Assembly: GCF_022698145.1 (NCBI RefSeq)
Contig: NZ_JALDAX010000012.1
Location: 186,001 to 250,000 of the forward strand
Direction of reading: 5' to 3'
Origin: Streptomyces spinosisporus
Lineage (GTDB): Bacteria > Actinomycetota > Actinomycetes > Streptomycetales > Streptomycetaceae
DNA length: 64,000 nucleotides
Part shown: one piece after another, positions 1-9,513 of the stretch
How positions within the stretch are numbered: the stretch's first letter is position 1
Layout of the letters: each line of letters starts with the position of its first letter
Notes under the pieces: generated by a model
Database searches by the model: none
Seen by the model: the letters and a program-made list of their open reading frames with translations, nothing else
Told to the model about the DNA's origin: nothing
Position numbers and translations under genes: made by a program

Positions 1-1
1 C

Positions 2-1669
2 CGGGACACGGGCCGGGGCCGTCTGCTCGACCTCAGGGACGGCTCGGCGCTCGCGCTCACCGGCGGCCCCTTCGGGACGACCGCCCGCACGGTCGACGTC
101 CGCCGCACCAACTCCTCGCGCAGACAAGGGGGTTGGACACCCGCCGGGGTCGGCCTCTTCGTCTGGCGGCTCGGGGCGTACTCGCTGACCTCGTCCCCGG
201 CGTACTGCATCGACCGCGCCCGCAACCTCTACACGTTCTCGATCCTCGGCAACGACAGCCCCCTGGTCACCAAGCCCGTCCCGGAGCCGTCGCCCACCCA
301 CATCGCCACCGTCGACAACGTCCCCGCCTTCATCACCCGCCGTCTGCTCCACGACCGGCTGCTCGACTACTACGGCCCCGGCAAGAGCTTCGTCATCCGA
401 CGCGACGGCGAGGACCGGCCCGTACCGCCCTCCGACATCGTGGTCGCCGACCTCTCCGACTGGCGCTACCGGCCCAAACGCGGCCAGATCGCCGTCGACC
501 CGGAGCTCGGACGGATCGCGTTCGGGTCCAGGTCGGCGCCCCGGCAGGGCGTATGGGTGGACTACCACTACGCGTCCGGCGCCGACATGGGCGGCGGCGA
601 GTACGCGCGGCCCGACCGCACGGCCCGGCCCGACGCCGCTTTCTACCGGGTCGGCCCCGGGCAGCCGTACCGCCAGATCATGGACGCCTACCGGGCCTGG
701 CAGCACGACCGCCGGGCCGGTGACACCGGACCCGACGGCATCATCGAGATCACGCACAGCGGCGCATACCAGGAGCAGCTGGACTTCGACCTCGACCCCG
801 GCGACCGGCTGGAGCTGCGCGCCGCCGAGGGCACCCGCCCGGTGATCCGGCTCCTCGACTGGTACAGCAACCGCCCCGACGCCCTCAACATCCGCGCCGT
901 GGACGAGGACTGCGCACCGCACGAGCGGCCGCGCATCGTCCTCGACGGGCTGCTGGTCGCCGGGCGCGGCATCAACGTCACCGGGCCGATGGGAGCCGTC
1001 GTCGTACGGCACTCCACGCTCGTACCCGGCTGGTCCCTGGAACCCGAGTGCGAGCCGCACTCGCCCGACGAGCCCAGCATCGTGCTGGAGCGCACCACCG
1101 CCTGTCTGCAGGTCGAACACAGCATCCTCGGCACCGTCGAGGTCATCGGCGACGAGGTGAGCGAGGACCCCCTCGACATCCATCTGCGCGACAGCATCCT
1201 GGACGCCACCGGCTCCGACCGCGAGGCACTGTCCGCCCCGGACTGCCGTCACGCCCACGCGGTGCTCCATGTGCACCGCACCACCGTCATCGGCGAAGTC
1301 CACACCCACGCCGTGGAGTTGGCCGAGAACTCCATCTTCACGGGCAAGCTCCATGTGGCCCGGCGCGGGATCGGCTGCCTGCGCCACTCCTACGTCCCCG
1401 CCGGCTCGCGCACCCCGCGAAGGCACCGCTGCCAGCCCGATCTCACCCCGGGCGTACGGCCGTTGTTCTCCGCCCTGCGCTACGGGACGCCCTGGTACGG
1501 GCAGCTGTCCGACCGCTGTCCCGAACAGATCCGGCGCGGAGCCGACGACGGCGCCGAAATGGGTGCCTTCCACGACCTGTACCGGCCGCAGCGCGAGGAC
1601 GGCCTGCGCGCGCGGCTCGCGGAGTACACCCCCGCGGGCACCGACGCCGGGATCTTCTTCGTGACCTGA
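2..1669 (+). CDS. phage-tail-like / contractile injection system-associated protein (5' truncated)
   Basis: The reading frame is open from the window edge, so the start lies upstream; 555 residues are visible. The N-terminal part carries the VGLFVWRLGAY block followed by YTFSILGNDSPL, which I recognise from tail-associated proteins in extracellular contractile injection system (eCIS) loci. The C-terminal half is rich in short hydrophobic strands with recurring HS-I-G and NSIFTGKLHV turns, as in a right-handed beta-helix, and ends with the SYVPAGSRTPRRHRCQPDL block typical of these proteins. It stands 58 bases before the DUF6519 gene and is probably co-transcribed with it. Role by inference: structural or surface component of the tail particle. 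An alternative is a cargo protein; nothing visible gives a catalytic function. The family call is from memory of related proteins, not from a search. Confidence 0.6.
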   Translation, partial: RDTGRGRLLDLRDGSALALTGGPFGTTARTVDVRRTNSSRRQGGWTPAGVGLFVWRLGAYSLTSSPAYCIDRARNLYTFSILGNDSPLVTKPVPEPSPTHIATVDNVPAFITRRLLHDRLLDYYGPGKSFVIRRDGEDRPVPPSDIVVADLSDWRYRPKRGQIAVDPELGRIAFGSRSAPRQGVWVDYHYASGADMGGGEYARPDRTARPDAAFYRVGPGQPYRQIMDAYRAWQHDRRAGDTGPDGIIEITHSGAYQEQLDFDLDPGDRLELRAAEGTRPVIRLLDWYSNRPDALNIRAVDEDCAPHERPRIVLDGLLVAGRGINVTGPMGAVVVRHSTLVPGWSLEPECEPHSPDEPSIVLERTTACLQVEHSILGTVEVIGDEVSEDPLDIHLRDSILDATGSDREALSAPDCRHAHAVLHVHRTTVIGEVHTHAVELAENSIFTGKLHVARRGIGCLRHSYVPAGSRTPRRHRCQPDLTPGVRPLFSALRYGTPWYGQLSDRCPEQIRRGADDGAEMGAFHDLYRPQREDGLRARLAEYTPAGTDAGIFFVT

Positions 1670-1727
1670 TCCGAGGCCGACAGGCACCCGCACCCGCACC
1701 CTTTTCCGAACCAGGGGGACCCCCTTC

Positions 1728-3287
1728 ATGCACGCTGATCTCTCCCGCCTCACCTTCCGGCCGGAGCGGCACTACTCCGCGGTCGTCGCCCAGCAGGGCC
1801 GCGTCCAGCTCGACGCCGACGCCAACGAGCAGACCGCGATCCAGCTCCACCGGGCCCGCGCCCTCGCCGCCGACCTGATCGGCCGGCACGGCGGACCGCG
1901 CGACGCGGCCGGCTTCCGCGTCGAGTACATCGGCGGCAAGCACGACATCGACACCCTGCACATCTTCGGCGGGCGCTACTACGTCGACGGCATCCTCGTC
2001 GACGCGGACCGCCCGGCGCCGGGCACACCCGTGCCGGACGAGGACGCCGAGGACACCGACGACACGGCGGACACCGCGGCCCCGCCGTCGTACTGGACCT
2101 ACTGGGACCAGCCCGACGCCTACCGCGACCCGGAGAAGCCCGGCGACCGGCTGCCCTCACCCGCGCAGTCGCCGTTCGTGGTCTATCTGAACGTCTGGGA
2201 GCGCTCGGTGACCGCGGCCGAGGACCCGGCGCTGCGCGAGGTCGCCCTCGGCGCGGCGATGCCGGACACCGCGGCCCGCGTCAAGGTGGTCTGGCAGGTG
2301 CTGCCGCTCTCCCTCGCCGAGCTGGCGATCGAGGACACCGACCCGTCGAAGGAGGTCGTCCGCGCCGCCTTCGAGAAGTGGGCGAAGGGACAGGCGCTGT
2401 CCTCGGCCCGGCTCGCGGCGCGCAGCGAACGACCCGACCACGCCGACGAGGACCCCTGCCTGGTCCGGCCGGACGCCCGCTACCGCGGCACGGAGAACCA
2501 GCTGTACCGCGTCGAGGTGCACGCGGGCGGCGCGGCGAAGGACGCCACCTTCAAGTGGTCCCGCGAGAACGGGTCCGTGGTCTTCCCGGTCGACGAACTC
2601 GACGGCACCTGGGTGCAGTTGGCGTCCCTCGGCCACGACGACAAACTCGACCTGGCCGTCGGTGACCTCGTGGAGTTCACCGACACCGCCTACTCCTCAC
2701 GGCTCGAGGCCCTGCCGCTGCTGCGCGTCGAGGAACTCGACCTGCCCGGCCGCCGGGTCCGGCTGTCCGCCGAGCCCGAGCCGGGCGTCGGGCGGCAGCC
2801 CGCCCTCAACCCCTTCCTGCGCCGCTGGGACCACCACGAGGGCCCCAGGCGCAAGGGCCGTACGGCAACCCTCAAGGGGGGCGCCGTCCCCGTCACCGAG
2901 GGGGAGTGGCTGCCGCTGGAGGACGGCGTCGAGGTGTACTTCGCCAAGGGCGGCGCCTACCGCACCGGCGATCACTGGCTGATCCCGGCCCGCACCGCGA
3001 CCGGCGCCGTCGAATGGCCGGCCGACCCGGCGCGCCGCCCACTGCTCCAGGGCCCCGCCGGCATCGCACGCCACTTCGCCCCGCTGGCCCTGGTCAAGGG
3101 CGAGGAGGGCGCCGTCGACCTGCGGCTCGCCTTCGGTCCGCTGGCCAGCAGCATCCCGGCCGCGGACGAGGCCACCCTGGCCGCGGAGGAGCAGGCACGA
3201 CGTGAGGAGACGGCGGCGGAGGACCCGTCGCACGGAAGGTCGCAGACCACGGCGGAAGCGGAGGCCGCGGCGGAGGGAGACAACTGA
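1728..3287 (+). CDS. DUF6519 domain-containing protein (tail-cluster protein)
   Basis: The protein has 519 residues and starts at ATG 1728 behind a CAGGGGGA ribosome site. The N-terminus (residues about 1-40) has the DUF6519 signature: LSRLTFRPERHYSAVVAQQG, then GRVQLDADANEQ. A middle segment contains NQLYRVEVH followed by FKWSRENG, also a recurring block in this family. Residues about 100-125 are an acidic linker (DEDAEDTDDTAD), and the last 40 residues are Ala/Glu rich and probably disordered. No enzyme motif or signal peptide is visible. DUF6519 proteins are usually found among phage-tail or eCIS genes, and here it sits between a tail-type protein and a peptidoglycan amidase. Exact role unknown. 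The stop codon overlaps the next start by one base (TGATG), so translation is probably coupled. Confidence 0.7.
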   Translation: MHADLSRLTFRPERHYSAVVAQQGRVQLDADANEQTAIQLHRARALAADLIGRHGGPRDAAGFRVEYIGGKHDIDTLHIFGGRYYVDGILVDADRPAPGTPVPDEDAEDTDDTADTAAPPSYWTYWDQPDAYRDPEKPGDRLPSPAQSPFVVYLNVWERSVTAAEDPALREVALGAAMPDTAARVKVVWQVLPLSLAELAIEDTDPSKEVVRAAFEKWAKGQALSSARLAARSERPDHADEDPCLVRPDARYRGTENQLYRVEVHAGGAAKDATFKWSRENGSVVFPVDELDGTWVQLASLGHDDKLDLAVGDLVEFTDTAYSSRLEALPLLRVEELDLPGRRVRLSAEPEPGVGRQPALNPFLRRWDHHEGPRRKGRTATLKGGAVPVTEGEWLPLEDGVEVYFAKGGAYRTGDHWLIPARTATGAVEWPADPARRPLLQGPAGIARHFAPLALVKGEEGAVDLRLAFGPLASSIPAADEATLAAEEQARREETAAEDPSHGRSQTTAEAEAAAEGDN

Positions 3288-4171
3288 TGGCCACACCCAT
3301 GAGCGCGTCCAAGCTGCTGGAGATCCTGCGGGCGGAGGGCCTGACGGTCCACGAGGTACGCAGCTGGCGCACCCACAACCGCAACAGCAAGGGACCCTGG
3401 GGTCCGATCAACGGCGTGATGATCCACCACACCGTCACCTCGGGCACCCAGAACTCGGTGAACATCTGTTACAACGGCTACTCCGGGCTGCCCGGCCCGC
3501 TGTGCCACGGCGTCATCGACAAGAAGGGCGAGGTCCACCTCGTCGGCAACGGCCGTGCCAACCATGCCGGGTTGGGCGACAGCGACGTCCTGCGCGCCGT
3601 CGTCAACGAGTCGAAGCTGCCGCACGACAACGAGGCCGACACCGACGGCAACCGGCACTTCTACGGCTTCGAGTGCATCAACCTCGGTGACGGCAAGGAC
3701 CCCTGGCCCGAGGCGCAGAAGGAGGCCATCGAGAAGGTGGCCGCGGCCATCTGCCGGCACTACGGCTGGAGCGAGCGGTCGGTCATCGGCCACAAGGAGT
3801 GGCAGCCCGGCAAGACGGACCCGCGCGGCTTCACCATGGACGGGATGCGCAAGCGCATCGCCGAACGGCTGGCGGGCAAGGGCGGCGGAGGTGGCGGCGG
3901 CTCGAAGCCGCCGTCCAAGCCCAAGTACGCGCCCTTCCCCGGTGGCGGCTTCTTCCACGACGGACAGAAGTCCCCGCTCATCACCGCCATGGGCAAACGC
4001 CTGGTCGCCGAGGGCTGCGACCACTACGAGGTCGGGCCCGGCCCCGAGTGGACCGCCGCCGACCGCGCGTCCTACCAGGCCTGGCAGCACAAGCTCGGCT
4101 TCAAGGGCAAGGACGCCGACGGCATCCCCGGCAAGGTCAGCTGGGACAAACTGAAGGTGCCCGCGAGCTGA
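3287..4171 (+). CDS. N-acetylmuramoyl-L-alanine amidase (PGRP/amidase_2) with C-terminal peptidoglycan-binding domain
   Basis: The 294-residue protein would cleave the bond between MurNAc and the stem-peptide L-alanine. The amidase_2 fold covers roughly residues 20-190; the zinc ligands expected of the family are visible as H47 (in IHHTV), H169 (in IGHKEW) and D178 (in KTDPR). A glycine linker at about 195-203 leads to a C-terminal domain (about 208-294) with GGGFFHDGQKSPLIT and DADGIPGKVSWDKL, a module common at the ends of Streptomyces cell-wall hydrolases. No signal peptide is seen, so export would need lysis or delivery by the particle. Start at ATG 3287, overlapping the DUF6519 stop by one base. 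By inference it is the wall-piercing or release hydrolase of the upstream tail-like cluster. The amidase call is strong, the link to the particle rests on position. Confidence 0.85.
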   Translation: MATPMSASKLLEILRAEGLTVHEVRSWRTHNRNSKGPWGPINGVMIHHTVTSGTQNSVNICYNGYSGLPGPLCHGVIDKKGEVHLVGNGRANHAGLGDSDVLRAVVNESKLPHDNEADTDGNRHFYGFECINLGDGKDPWPEAQKEAIEKVAAAICRHYGWSERSVIGHKEWQPGKTDPRGFTMDGMRKRIAERLAGKGGGGGGGSKPPSKPKYAPFPGGGFFHDGQKSPLITAMGKRLVAEGCDHYEVGPGPEWTAADRASYQAWQHKLGFKGKDADGIPGKVSWDKLKVPAS

Positions 4172-4198
4172 GGGCCGCCTCCCTTTCGCCCCGCCCGC

Positions 4199-5659
4199 CT
4201 ACGCCGACTCGGCGTTGGTGGGCGGGTGCGTGGGACGGGCGGGGAACTGCGTGGGCAGCGGCGGCAGTTGGGCGCCGTGCACCCATGCATCGAGGAGAGC
4301 GTCCAGCGGCTCGTCCGCGAACCGGTTCACATGGGCCGTGAACGTCTTCGTCGTCACGGCCCCGTCCCGGTGCAGCACCGCCCAGTTGCGCAGCATACGG
4401 AAGAACGCGTCGTCGCCCATCGCGCAGCGCACCGCGTGCACGGTCAGCCCGCCGCGCTCGTAGAGCCGGTCGTCGAACATCGACTTGCGGCCCGGGTCGG
4501 CCAGCTTCAGATCCTGCGGCTGCGCGGACAGCAACCGGTGGGCGACGGCGGCGAAATGCTGCGCGGCGCGCCCGCCGGAGCGCTCCGACCACAGCCACTC
4601 GGCGTACTTGGCCAGCCCCTCGTTCAGCCAGATGTGCCGCCAGTCCGCGATGGACACGCTGTTGCCGAACCACTGGTGCGCCAGCTCGTGCGCCACCAGC
4701 CGCTCCGAACTCCGCGCCCCGTCCACGTGGTTGGCGCCGAACAGCGACAACCCCTGTGCCTCCACGGGCACATCGAGCTCCTCCTCGGTCACCACCACGG
4801 CGTACTCACCGAACGGGTAGGGCCCGAAGACCTCCTGGAACAGGTCCATCATCTGCGGCTGCCGCGCGAAGTCCCGGGAGAACTCGGGCAGCAGATGCGC
4901 CGGGATGTGCCCGTGCTGCGGCACCCCGCCCGGGCCCGGGTCGCCCAGCAGCACCGTCTGGTACTTGCCGATCGCGAGCCCCACCAGATAACTCGACGTC
5001 GGCGCCGACTGCTCGTACACCCAGGTCGTCGTGGACGCCTTCGTCGTACGGGTCAGCAGCCGGCCGCCCGCGACCACCGCGTACGCGGACGGCGTGGTGA
5101 CCGAGATCTGGTACGACGCCTTGTCGGCGGGCCGGTCGTTGCACGGGTACCAGGACGGCGCCCCGACCGGCTGGCTCGCCACCAGCGCCCCGTCCTCCAG
5201 CTCCTCCCAGCCGAGCCCGCCCCACGGGCTGTGCACCGGCTTGGGGTTGCCCGACCACTGCACCTCGACGGTGAAGGCCGCACCGGCCCGCACGGGCTTG
5301 GCGGGGCGGATCCGCAGCCTGCCGCCGCGGTGCGTGTAGTGCGGCTGCCGCCCGTCCACCCGGACCCGGCCGATCTTGAAGTCGGCGAGGTTGAGGACGA
5401 ACTCGGCGAGCGGCGAACGGCCCGCTATGGCGTTGATGCGGGCGGTCCCGGCCAGCCGGTTCGGGCCGGGGCGGTAGTCCAGCGCGAGCTCGTAGCGGTG
5501 CACCCGGTACCGGGCGTCACCGTGGTCCGGGAAGTACGGGTCCGAACCCGCCGCCTGCTGAACTGCCACTGCCGCTTCTGCTCCCTGCGCCGTACTGCCA
5601 CCCGTCCGTGCCGGTGCACCGCTCACCGGCTCCGAGTGACCCGCGCTCAGGGACGCCAT
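4199..5659 (-). CDS. M1 family metallopeptidase (aminopeptidase)
   Basis: The 486-residue protein is a zinc aminopeptidase of family M1. The catalytic signature HELAH is at residues 324-328 with the third zinc ligand E347 in WLNEG, the exact HEXXH-X18-E spacing. The usual GAMEN substrate motif is replaced by VEAQGLSLFG at about 299-308, as in the short actinobacterial subgroup. At under 500 residues it has only the N-terminal saddle and catalytic domains and lacks the large C-terminal domain of PepN. The first 40 residues are Ala/Gly/Thr rich without a clear signal peptide. Its ATG lies inside the end of the upstream NRPS-like gene (13-base overlap), so the two are translationally coupled; the peptidase may trim or recycle the product of that enzyme, which is inference. 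Confidence 0.88.
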   Translation of the reverse strand: MASLSAGHSEPVSGAPARTGGSTAQGAEAAVAVQQAAGSDPYFPDHGDARYRVHRYELALDYRPGPNRLAGTARINAIAGRSPLAEFVLNLADFKIGRVRVDGRQPHYTHRGGRLRIRPAKPVRAGAAFTVEVQWSGNPKPVHSPWGGLGWEELEDGALVASQPVGAPSWYPCNDRPADKASYQISVTTPSAYAVVAGGRLLTRTTKASTTTWVYEQSAPTSSYLVGLAIGKYQTVLLGDPGPGGVPQHGHIPAHLLPEFSRDFARQPQMMDLFQEVFGPYPFGEYAVVVTEEELDVPVEAQGLSLFGANHVDGARSSERLVAHELAHQWFGNSVSIADWRHIWLNEGLAKYAEWLWSERSGGRAAQHFAAVAHRLLSAQPQDLKLADPGRKSMFDDRLYERGGLTVHAVRCAMGDDAFFRMLRNWAVLHRDGAVTTKTFTAHVNRFADEPLDALLDAWVHGAQLPPLPTQFPARPTHPPTNAESA

Positions 5660-8600
5660 GCCTCGATCGGATTGCCCAGCCAGCGGGTGTCGTCCGGGAC
5701 GGACTCCGCTGCCATGACGAGCGACGCGGGACCCAGCGTGGTGCGGGCCCCGATCGTGCTGCCGGGCAGCACGATCCCGCCAGGGCCCAGCGTGGCGCCC
5801 TCACGGAGAACCACAGTATCCGTCCGCAAGATCCGGTCGTGGAAGAGGTGGGTCTGCAGGACGCAGCCGCGGTTCACGGTCGCGGCGTCCCTGAGCGTCA
5901 CGAGATCGGTCTCGGGCAGCCAGTAGCTCTCCACCCACACGCCCCTGCCGATCCGCGCACCAAGGCCGCGCAGCCAGCCCGTCATCAGCGGCGTCCCCGG
6001 CACCGAGGCGGCCAGCCACGGCACCGCGACCACCTCGACGAAGGTGTCCGCCAGCTCGTTGCGCCACACGAATCCGCTCCACAGCGGGTGCTCACCCGCG
6101 CGGTGCCGCCCCACGAGCAGCCACTTCGCGACGATCGAGACGCCGGCCGCCGCGCCGCCCGCCGCGAGCAGCACCAGCCCGGACAGCGGCGCCGCCCACG
6201 GCCCCAGCAGACACAGCACCGCCACCGTGGCGGCCGCGATCGCCGCCGAGCAGAACACCGGCACGATCCGGCACAGCTCCACCAGAGCGCGCGCCCACAG
6301 CAGCCGGGCCGGCGGGTCGTAGGTCCGGCTCTGGTCGCCGGACTCCGTGCTCCGCGGCAGCCGCACCGGCGGCAGCCCCAGATAGGAGCTGCCCTTCTTG
6401 GCCTTCTTCGGCGTCGCCGACAGCACCCCGACCAGACCGCCGTCCGGCACACTGCGCCCCGGCGCCGTCATCCCGGAGTTCCCGAGGAACGCCCGCCGCC
6501 CGATCTCCGCGCGCCCGATCCGCATCCAGCCCCGGCCGAGTTCGTACGGCGCGGTCAGCGTGTCGTCGGCGAGGAACGCACCCTCGCCGACCGTGGTCAG
6601 GCTCGGCAGCGCGAGCACGGTGGACACCTCGGCCCCGCGCCCGATCCGCATCCCGAGCAGCCGCAGCCACACCGGCGTGACCAGCCCGGCGTACAGCGGG
6701 AACAGGGTCTCGCGGGCGCGGTCCATCAGCTGCGTGACCGTCCAGGCCTGCCAGCCGGTCCTGCTGTGCGTCGGATACGTGCCCTCGCGCAGCCCCAGGC
6801 TCAGCAGCCGTACACAGACGACGATCAGCAGCGCGTACGCCGCCCCGAAGGCCAGTGTCGCCGGGACGAGCGCGAGGGCGGCACCCCGCACGGGCGCGGC
6901 CGGGTCGACGAACGCGCACGCCACGAGGAACGCGGCCCCGCCCGCGAGCAGCGGCAGCGCGGACAGCGCGAGGCCCGTCAGGCCGTACATCACACGCCAG
7001 TACGTGCCCCGCTGCGGGCGCTCCTTGGGCCAGTTGCGCTTGGCCTTGCCGAGCTTGACCGCGGGCCCACCGGCCCAGCGCTGACCGGTCGGGATCTGCC
7101 CGGTGACCGCCGAGCCCGGCGCCACCTCGGCGCGCTTGCCCACGTGGGCGCCCGGGAAGAGCATGCTGCGGGTACCGACGGTGGCGTGCGCGCCGACCTT
7201 GACCGCGCCGATCTCCAGCCGGTCGCCGTCCAGCCACCAGCCGGACAGATCGACCTCGGACTCCACGGCCGCGCCCCGGCCCAGCTTGAGCAGACCGGTG
7301 ACCGGCGGCAGCGAGTGCAGGTCGACGTCCTGGCCGACCTTGGCGCCCAGCGCGCGTGCGTACCGCTCCAGCCAGGAGCCGGTCAGCGAGGTCGCCCCGC
7401 TGACCTCGGCGAGCCGCTCGGCGGTCCACAGCCGCAGATGGACGCCGCCGCCGCGCGGGTACCGGCCGGGCTGCACACCCCGCAGCAGCAGCCGCGCACC
7501 GCCCGCGGCCGTCGCGAGCCGCCCGGGCGGCGTGCAGAGCACGAGACCACCGAGCGCGAGCAGCCACCAGGGGGCCGTCGGCAGCCAGGACCAGGCGGGC
7601 AGCAGATTCCCGGCCGCCGCGAGCGCGACCGTCCAGCGCAGTCCGAGCAGGGTGAACAAAGGGACGAGCAGCAGCAGTTGGATCACCTTGGCGCGGACCG
7701 GCACCGGGGCGACGGTGCGCTCACCCCCGTCGTCGTGCGCCGACTCCTCCAGGTGCCGGGCCAGCTTGCGCAGGGTGGGCTGCTGGTAGATGTCGAGGAC
7801 GGCGGCGCTCGGGTAGCGGGCGCGCAGCCTTGTCGTCAGCTGCGCGGCGGCCAGGCTGCCGCCGCCGATCGCGAAGAAGTCGTCCCGGGCGCCGGTGACG
7901 GGGATGCCGAGGACTGCCGTCCACTGCTCGGCCAGCCACGCCTCGGTGCCGTAGAGCTGCTCGGCGGGACCGCTGGTCTCCAGCCCCTCCAGGGGCCAGG
8001 GCAGTGCGTTCCGGTCGACCTTGCCGCTGGTCCGGGTCGGCAGGACCTCGACCGGGGCGAGCAACGGGACGAGCGCGGCGGGCAGTTCGGCGCGCAGCTT
8101 CTGCACGGCGGCCGCGTGGTCCCAGCCGTCCTGGGTGACGACGTAGCCGACGAGGAGCTGGTTGCCGCTGCGGGCGGTGCGCACGGCGGCCGCGGCGCCC
8201 GCGACACCGGGCAGCGCCTGCAGCGCGGCGTCCACCTCGCCGAGCTCGATGCGGCGACCGCCGAGCTTGATCTGCTCGTCGGCCCGCCCCAGGAACACCA
8301 GCCCCTCCGGCTCGGCCTTGACGAGGTCACCGCTGCGGTACGCCCGATCCCAGCCCAGCGCCTCCAGTGGCGCGTACTTCTCCGCGTCCTTCTCGGCGTC
8401 GAGATAGCGGGCGAGCCCGACCCCGCCGATCACCAACTGCCCGCTGCCGCCCATCGGCACGGGCTCCCCGGCCTCGTCGACGACGGCCAGCTCGTAGCCG
8501 TCCAGCGGCAGCCCGATCCGAACGGGCTCCTCGCCGCCCAGCAACGAGGCGCACGCGACCACCGTCGCCTCGGTCGGCCCGTAGGTGTTCCAGACCTCGC

Positions 8601-9513
8601 GCCCCTCGGTCACCAGCCGTTGCACCAGCTCGGGCGGGCACGCCTCACCACCGAAGATCAGCAGGCGTACGTCGTTGAGGGTCTCCGGCTCCCACAGCGC
8701 GGCCAGCGTCGGCACCGTCGAGACGACGGTGATCTCCTGCTCGACCAGCCAGGGCCCGAGATCGGCGCCGCTGCGGACCTGCGAGCGGGGCACGGGCACC
8801 AGACAGGCGCCGTGGCGCCAGGCCAGCCACATCTCCTCGCAGGACGCGTCGAAGGCGACCGACAGCCCCGCCATGACCCTGTCACCGGGACCGATCGGGT
8901 CGTCGGTCAGGAACAACGCGGCCTCGGCGTCCACGAACGCGGCGGCACTGCGGTGGCCGACCGCGACGCCCTTGGGCTTCCCGGTCGAGCCGGAGGTGAA
9001 GATGATCCACGCGTCGCTCCCGACGCCGGGCCGCGCGGCGGGCACGTCGCCGCGCCCGGTGACGGTCAGCTCGTGCCCGGCCCCGACGACGGCCCGTACC
9101 TCCGCCTCGCCGAACACCAACTCGGCCCGCTCGTCCGGGTCCTCGGCATCCACGGGGACGTAGGCCGCACCCGCGGCGAGAACCGCCAGGACGGCGACAT
9201 AGAGGTCGTTGCTCCCCGACGGCACGCGGACACCGACCCGGTCACCGAGCCCGACACCGGCCGCGGCCAGCCGCCCGCGCAGCCGCTCCACCTCGGCGGC
9301 CAGCGCGCGATAGGTCAGCCGGGTCGTCCCGTCGTCCAGGGCGAGCTCGTCCGGGTAGGAGCGTACGGACGCGTCGAAGATGTCGACGAGCGTGCGAGCG
9401 GAGGCCGCCTGACCTCCCGAAAAACGTGCGGTGTCACCGAACTGCCGGTGGATCTCAGCGCCGAGCTCATCGTCGAGCAGGCCGAGAGCACTGCCCTCGT
9501 GTATGGCTGCCAT
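5647..9513 (-). CDS. Pls/PosA-type non-ribosomal peptide synthetase (A-T-membrane/acyltransferase-like)
   Basis: The protein has 1288 residues. Residues 40-505 form an adenylation domain with FTSGSTGKPKG (172-182), YGPTEATV (311-318), YRSGDL (392-397) and the catalytic lysine in GKVDRN (K498). A thiolation domain follows with DDFFAIGGGS, the phosphopantetheine serine being S553. The rest (about 600-1288) alternates hydrophobic membrane segments with three soluble blocks rich in left-handed hexapeptide-like repeats. This A-T-membrane plan is that of epsilon-poly-lysine synthetase (Pls) and the broader Pls/PosA family, which builds or transfers amino acids at the membrane. There is no classical condensation or thioesterase domain. 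Homologues are widespread in Streptomyces and not all make poly-lysine, so the substrate is unknown. It is the first gene of a two-gene operon with the overlapping M1 peptidase. Confidence 0.85.
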   Translation of the reverse strand: MAAIHEGSALGLLDDELGAEIHRQFGDTARFSGGQAASARTLVDIFDASVRSYPDELALDDGTTRLTYRALAAEVERLRGRLAAAGVGLGDRVGVRVPSGSNDLYVAVLAVLAAGAAYVPVDAEDPDERAELVFGEAEVRAVVGAGHELTVTGRGDVPAARPGVGSDAWIIFTSGSTGKPKGVAVGHRSAAAFVDAEAALFLTDDPIGPGDRVMAGLSVAFDASCEEMWLAWRHGACLVPVPRSQVRSGADLGPWLVEQEITVVSTVPTLAALWEPETLNDVRLLIFGGEACPPELVQRLVTEGREVWNTYGPTEATVVACASLLGGEEPVRIGLPLDGYELAVVDEAGEPVPMGGSGQLVIGGVGLARYLDAEKDAEKYAPLEALGWDRAYRSGDLVKAEPEGLVFLGRADEQIKLGGRRIELGEVDAALQALPGVAGAAAAVRTARSGNQLLVGYVVTQDGWDHAAAVQKLRAELPAALVPLLAPVEVLPTRTSGKVDRNALPWPLEGLETSGPAEQLYGTEAWLAEQWTAVLGIPVTGARDDFFAIGGGSLAAAQLTTRLRARYPSAAVLDIYQQPTLRKLARHLEESAHDDGGERTVAPVPVRAKVIQLLLLVPLFTLLGLRWTVALAAAGNLLPAWSWLPTAPWWLLALGGLVLCTPPGRLATAAGGARLLLRGVQPGRYPRGGGVHLRLWTAERLAEVSGATSLTGSWLERYARALGAKVGQDVDLHSLPPVTGLLKLGRGAAVESEVDLSGWWLDGDRLEIGAVKVGAHATVGTRSMLFPGAHVGKRAEVAPGSAVTGQIPTGQRWAGGPAVKLGKAKRNWPKERPQRGTYWRVMYGLTGLALSALPLLAGGAAFLVACAFVDPAAPVRGAALALVPATLAFGAAYALLIVVCVRLLSLGLREGTYPTHSRTGWQAWTVTQLMDRARETLFPLYAGLVTPVWLRLLGMRIGRGAEVSTVLALPSLTTVGEGAFLADDTLTAPYELGRGWMRIGRAEIGRRAFLGNSGMTAPGRSVPDGGLVGVLSATPKKAKKGSSYLGLPPVRLPRSTESGDQSRTYDPPARLLWARALVELCRIVPVFCSAAIAAATVAVLCLLGPWAAPLSGLVLLAAGGAAAGVSIVAKWLLVGRHRAGEHPLWSGFVWRNELADTFVEVVAVPWLAASVPGTPLMTGWLRGLGARIGRGVWVESYWLPETDLVTLRDAATVNRGCVLQTHLFHDRILRTDTVVLREGATLGPGGIVLPGSTIGARTTLGPASLVMAAESVPDDTRWLGNPIEAWRP

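Noticed and set aside
1..4171. Ordinary prophage at the left edge.
   Set aside because: No capsid, packaging or integrase gene is visible, and the proteins resemble contractile-injection-system partners; the window is too short on this side to exclude it fully.
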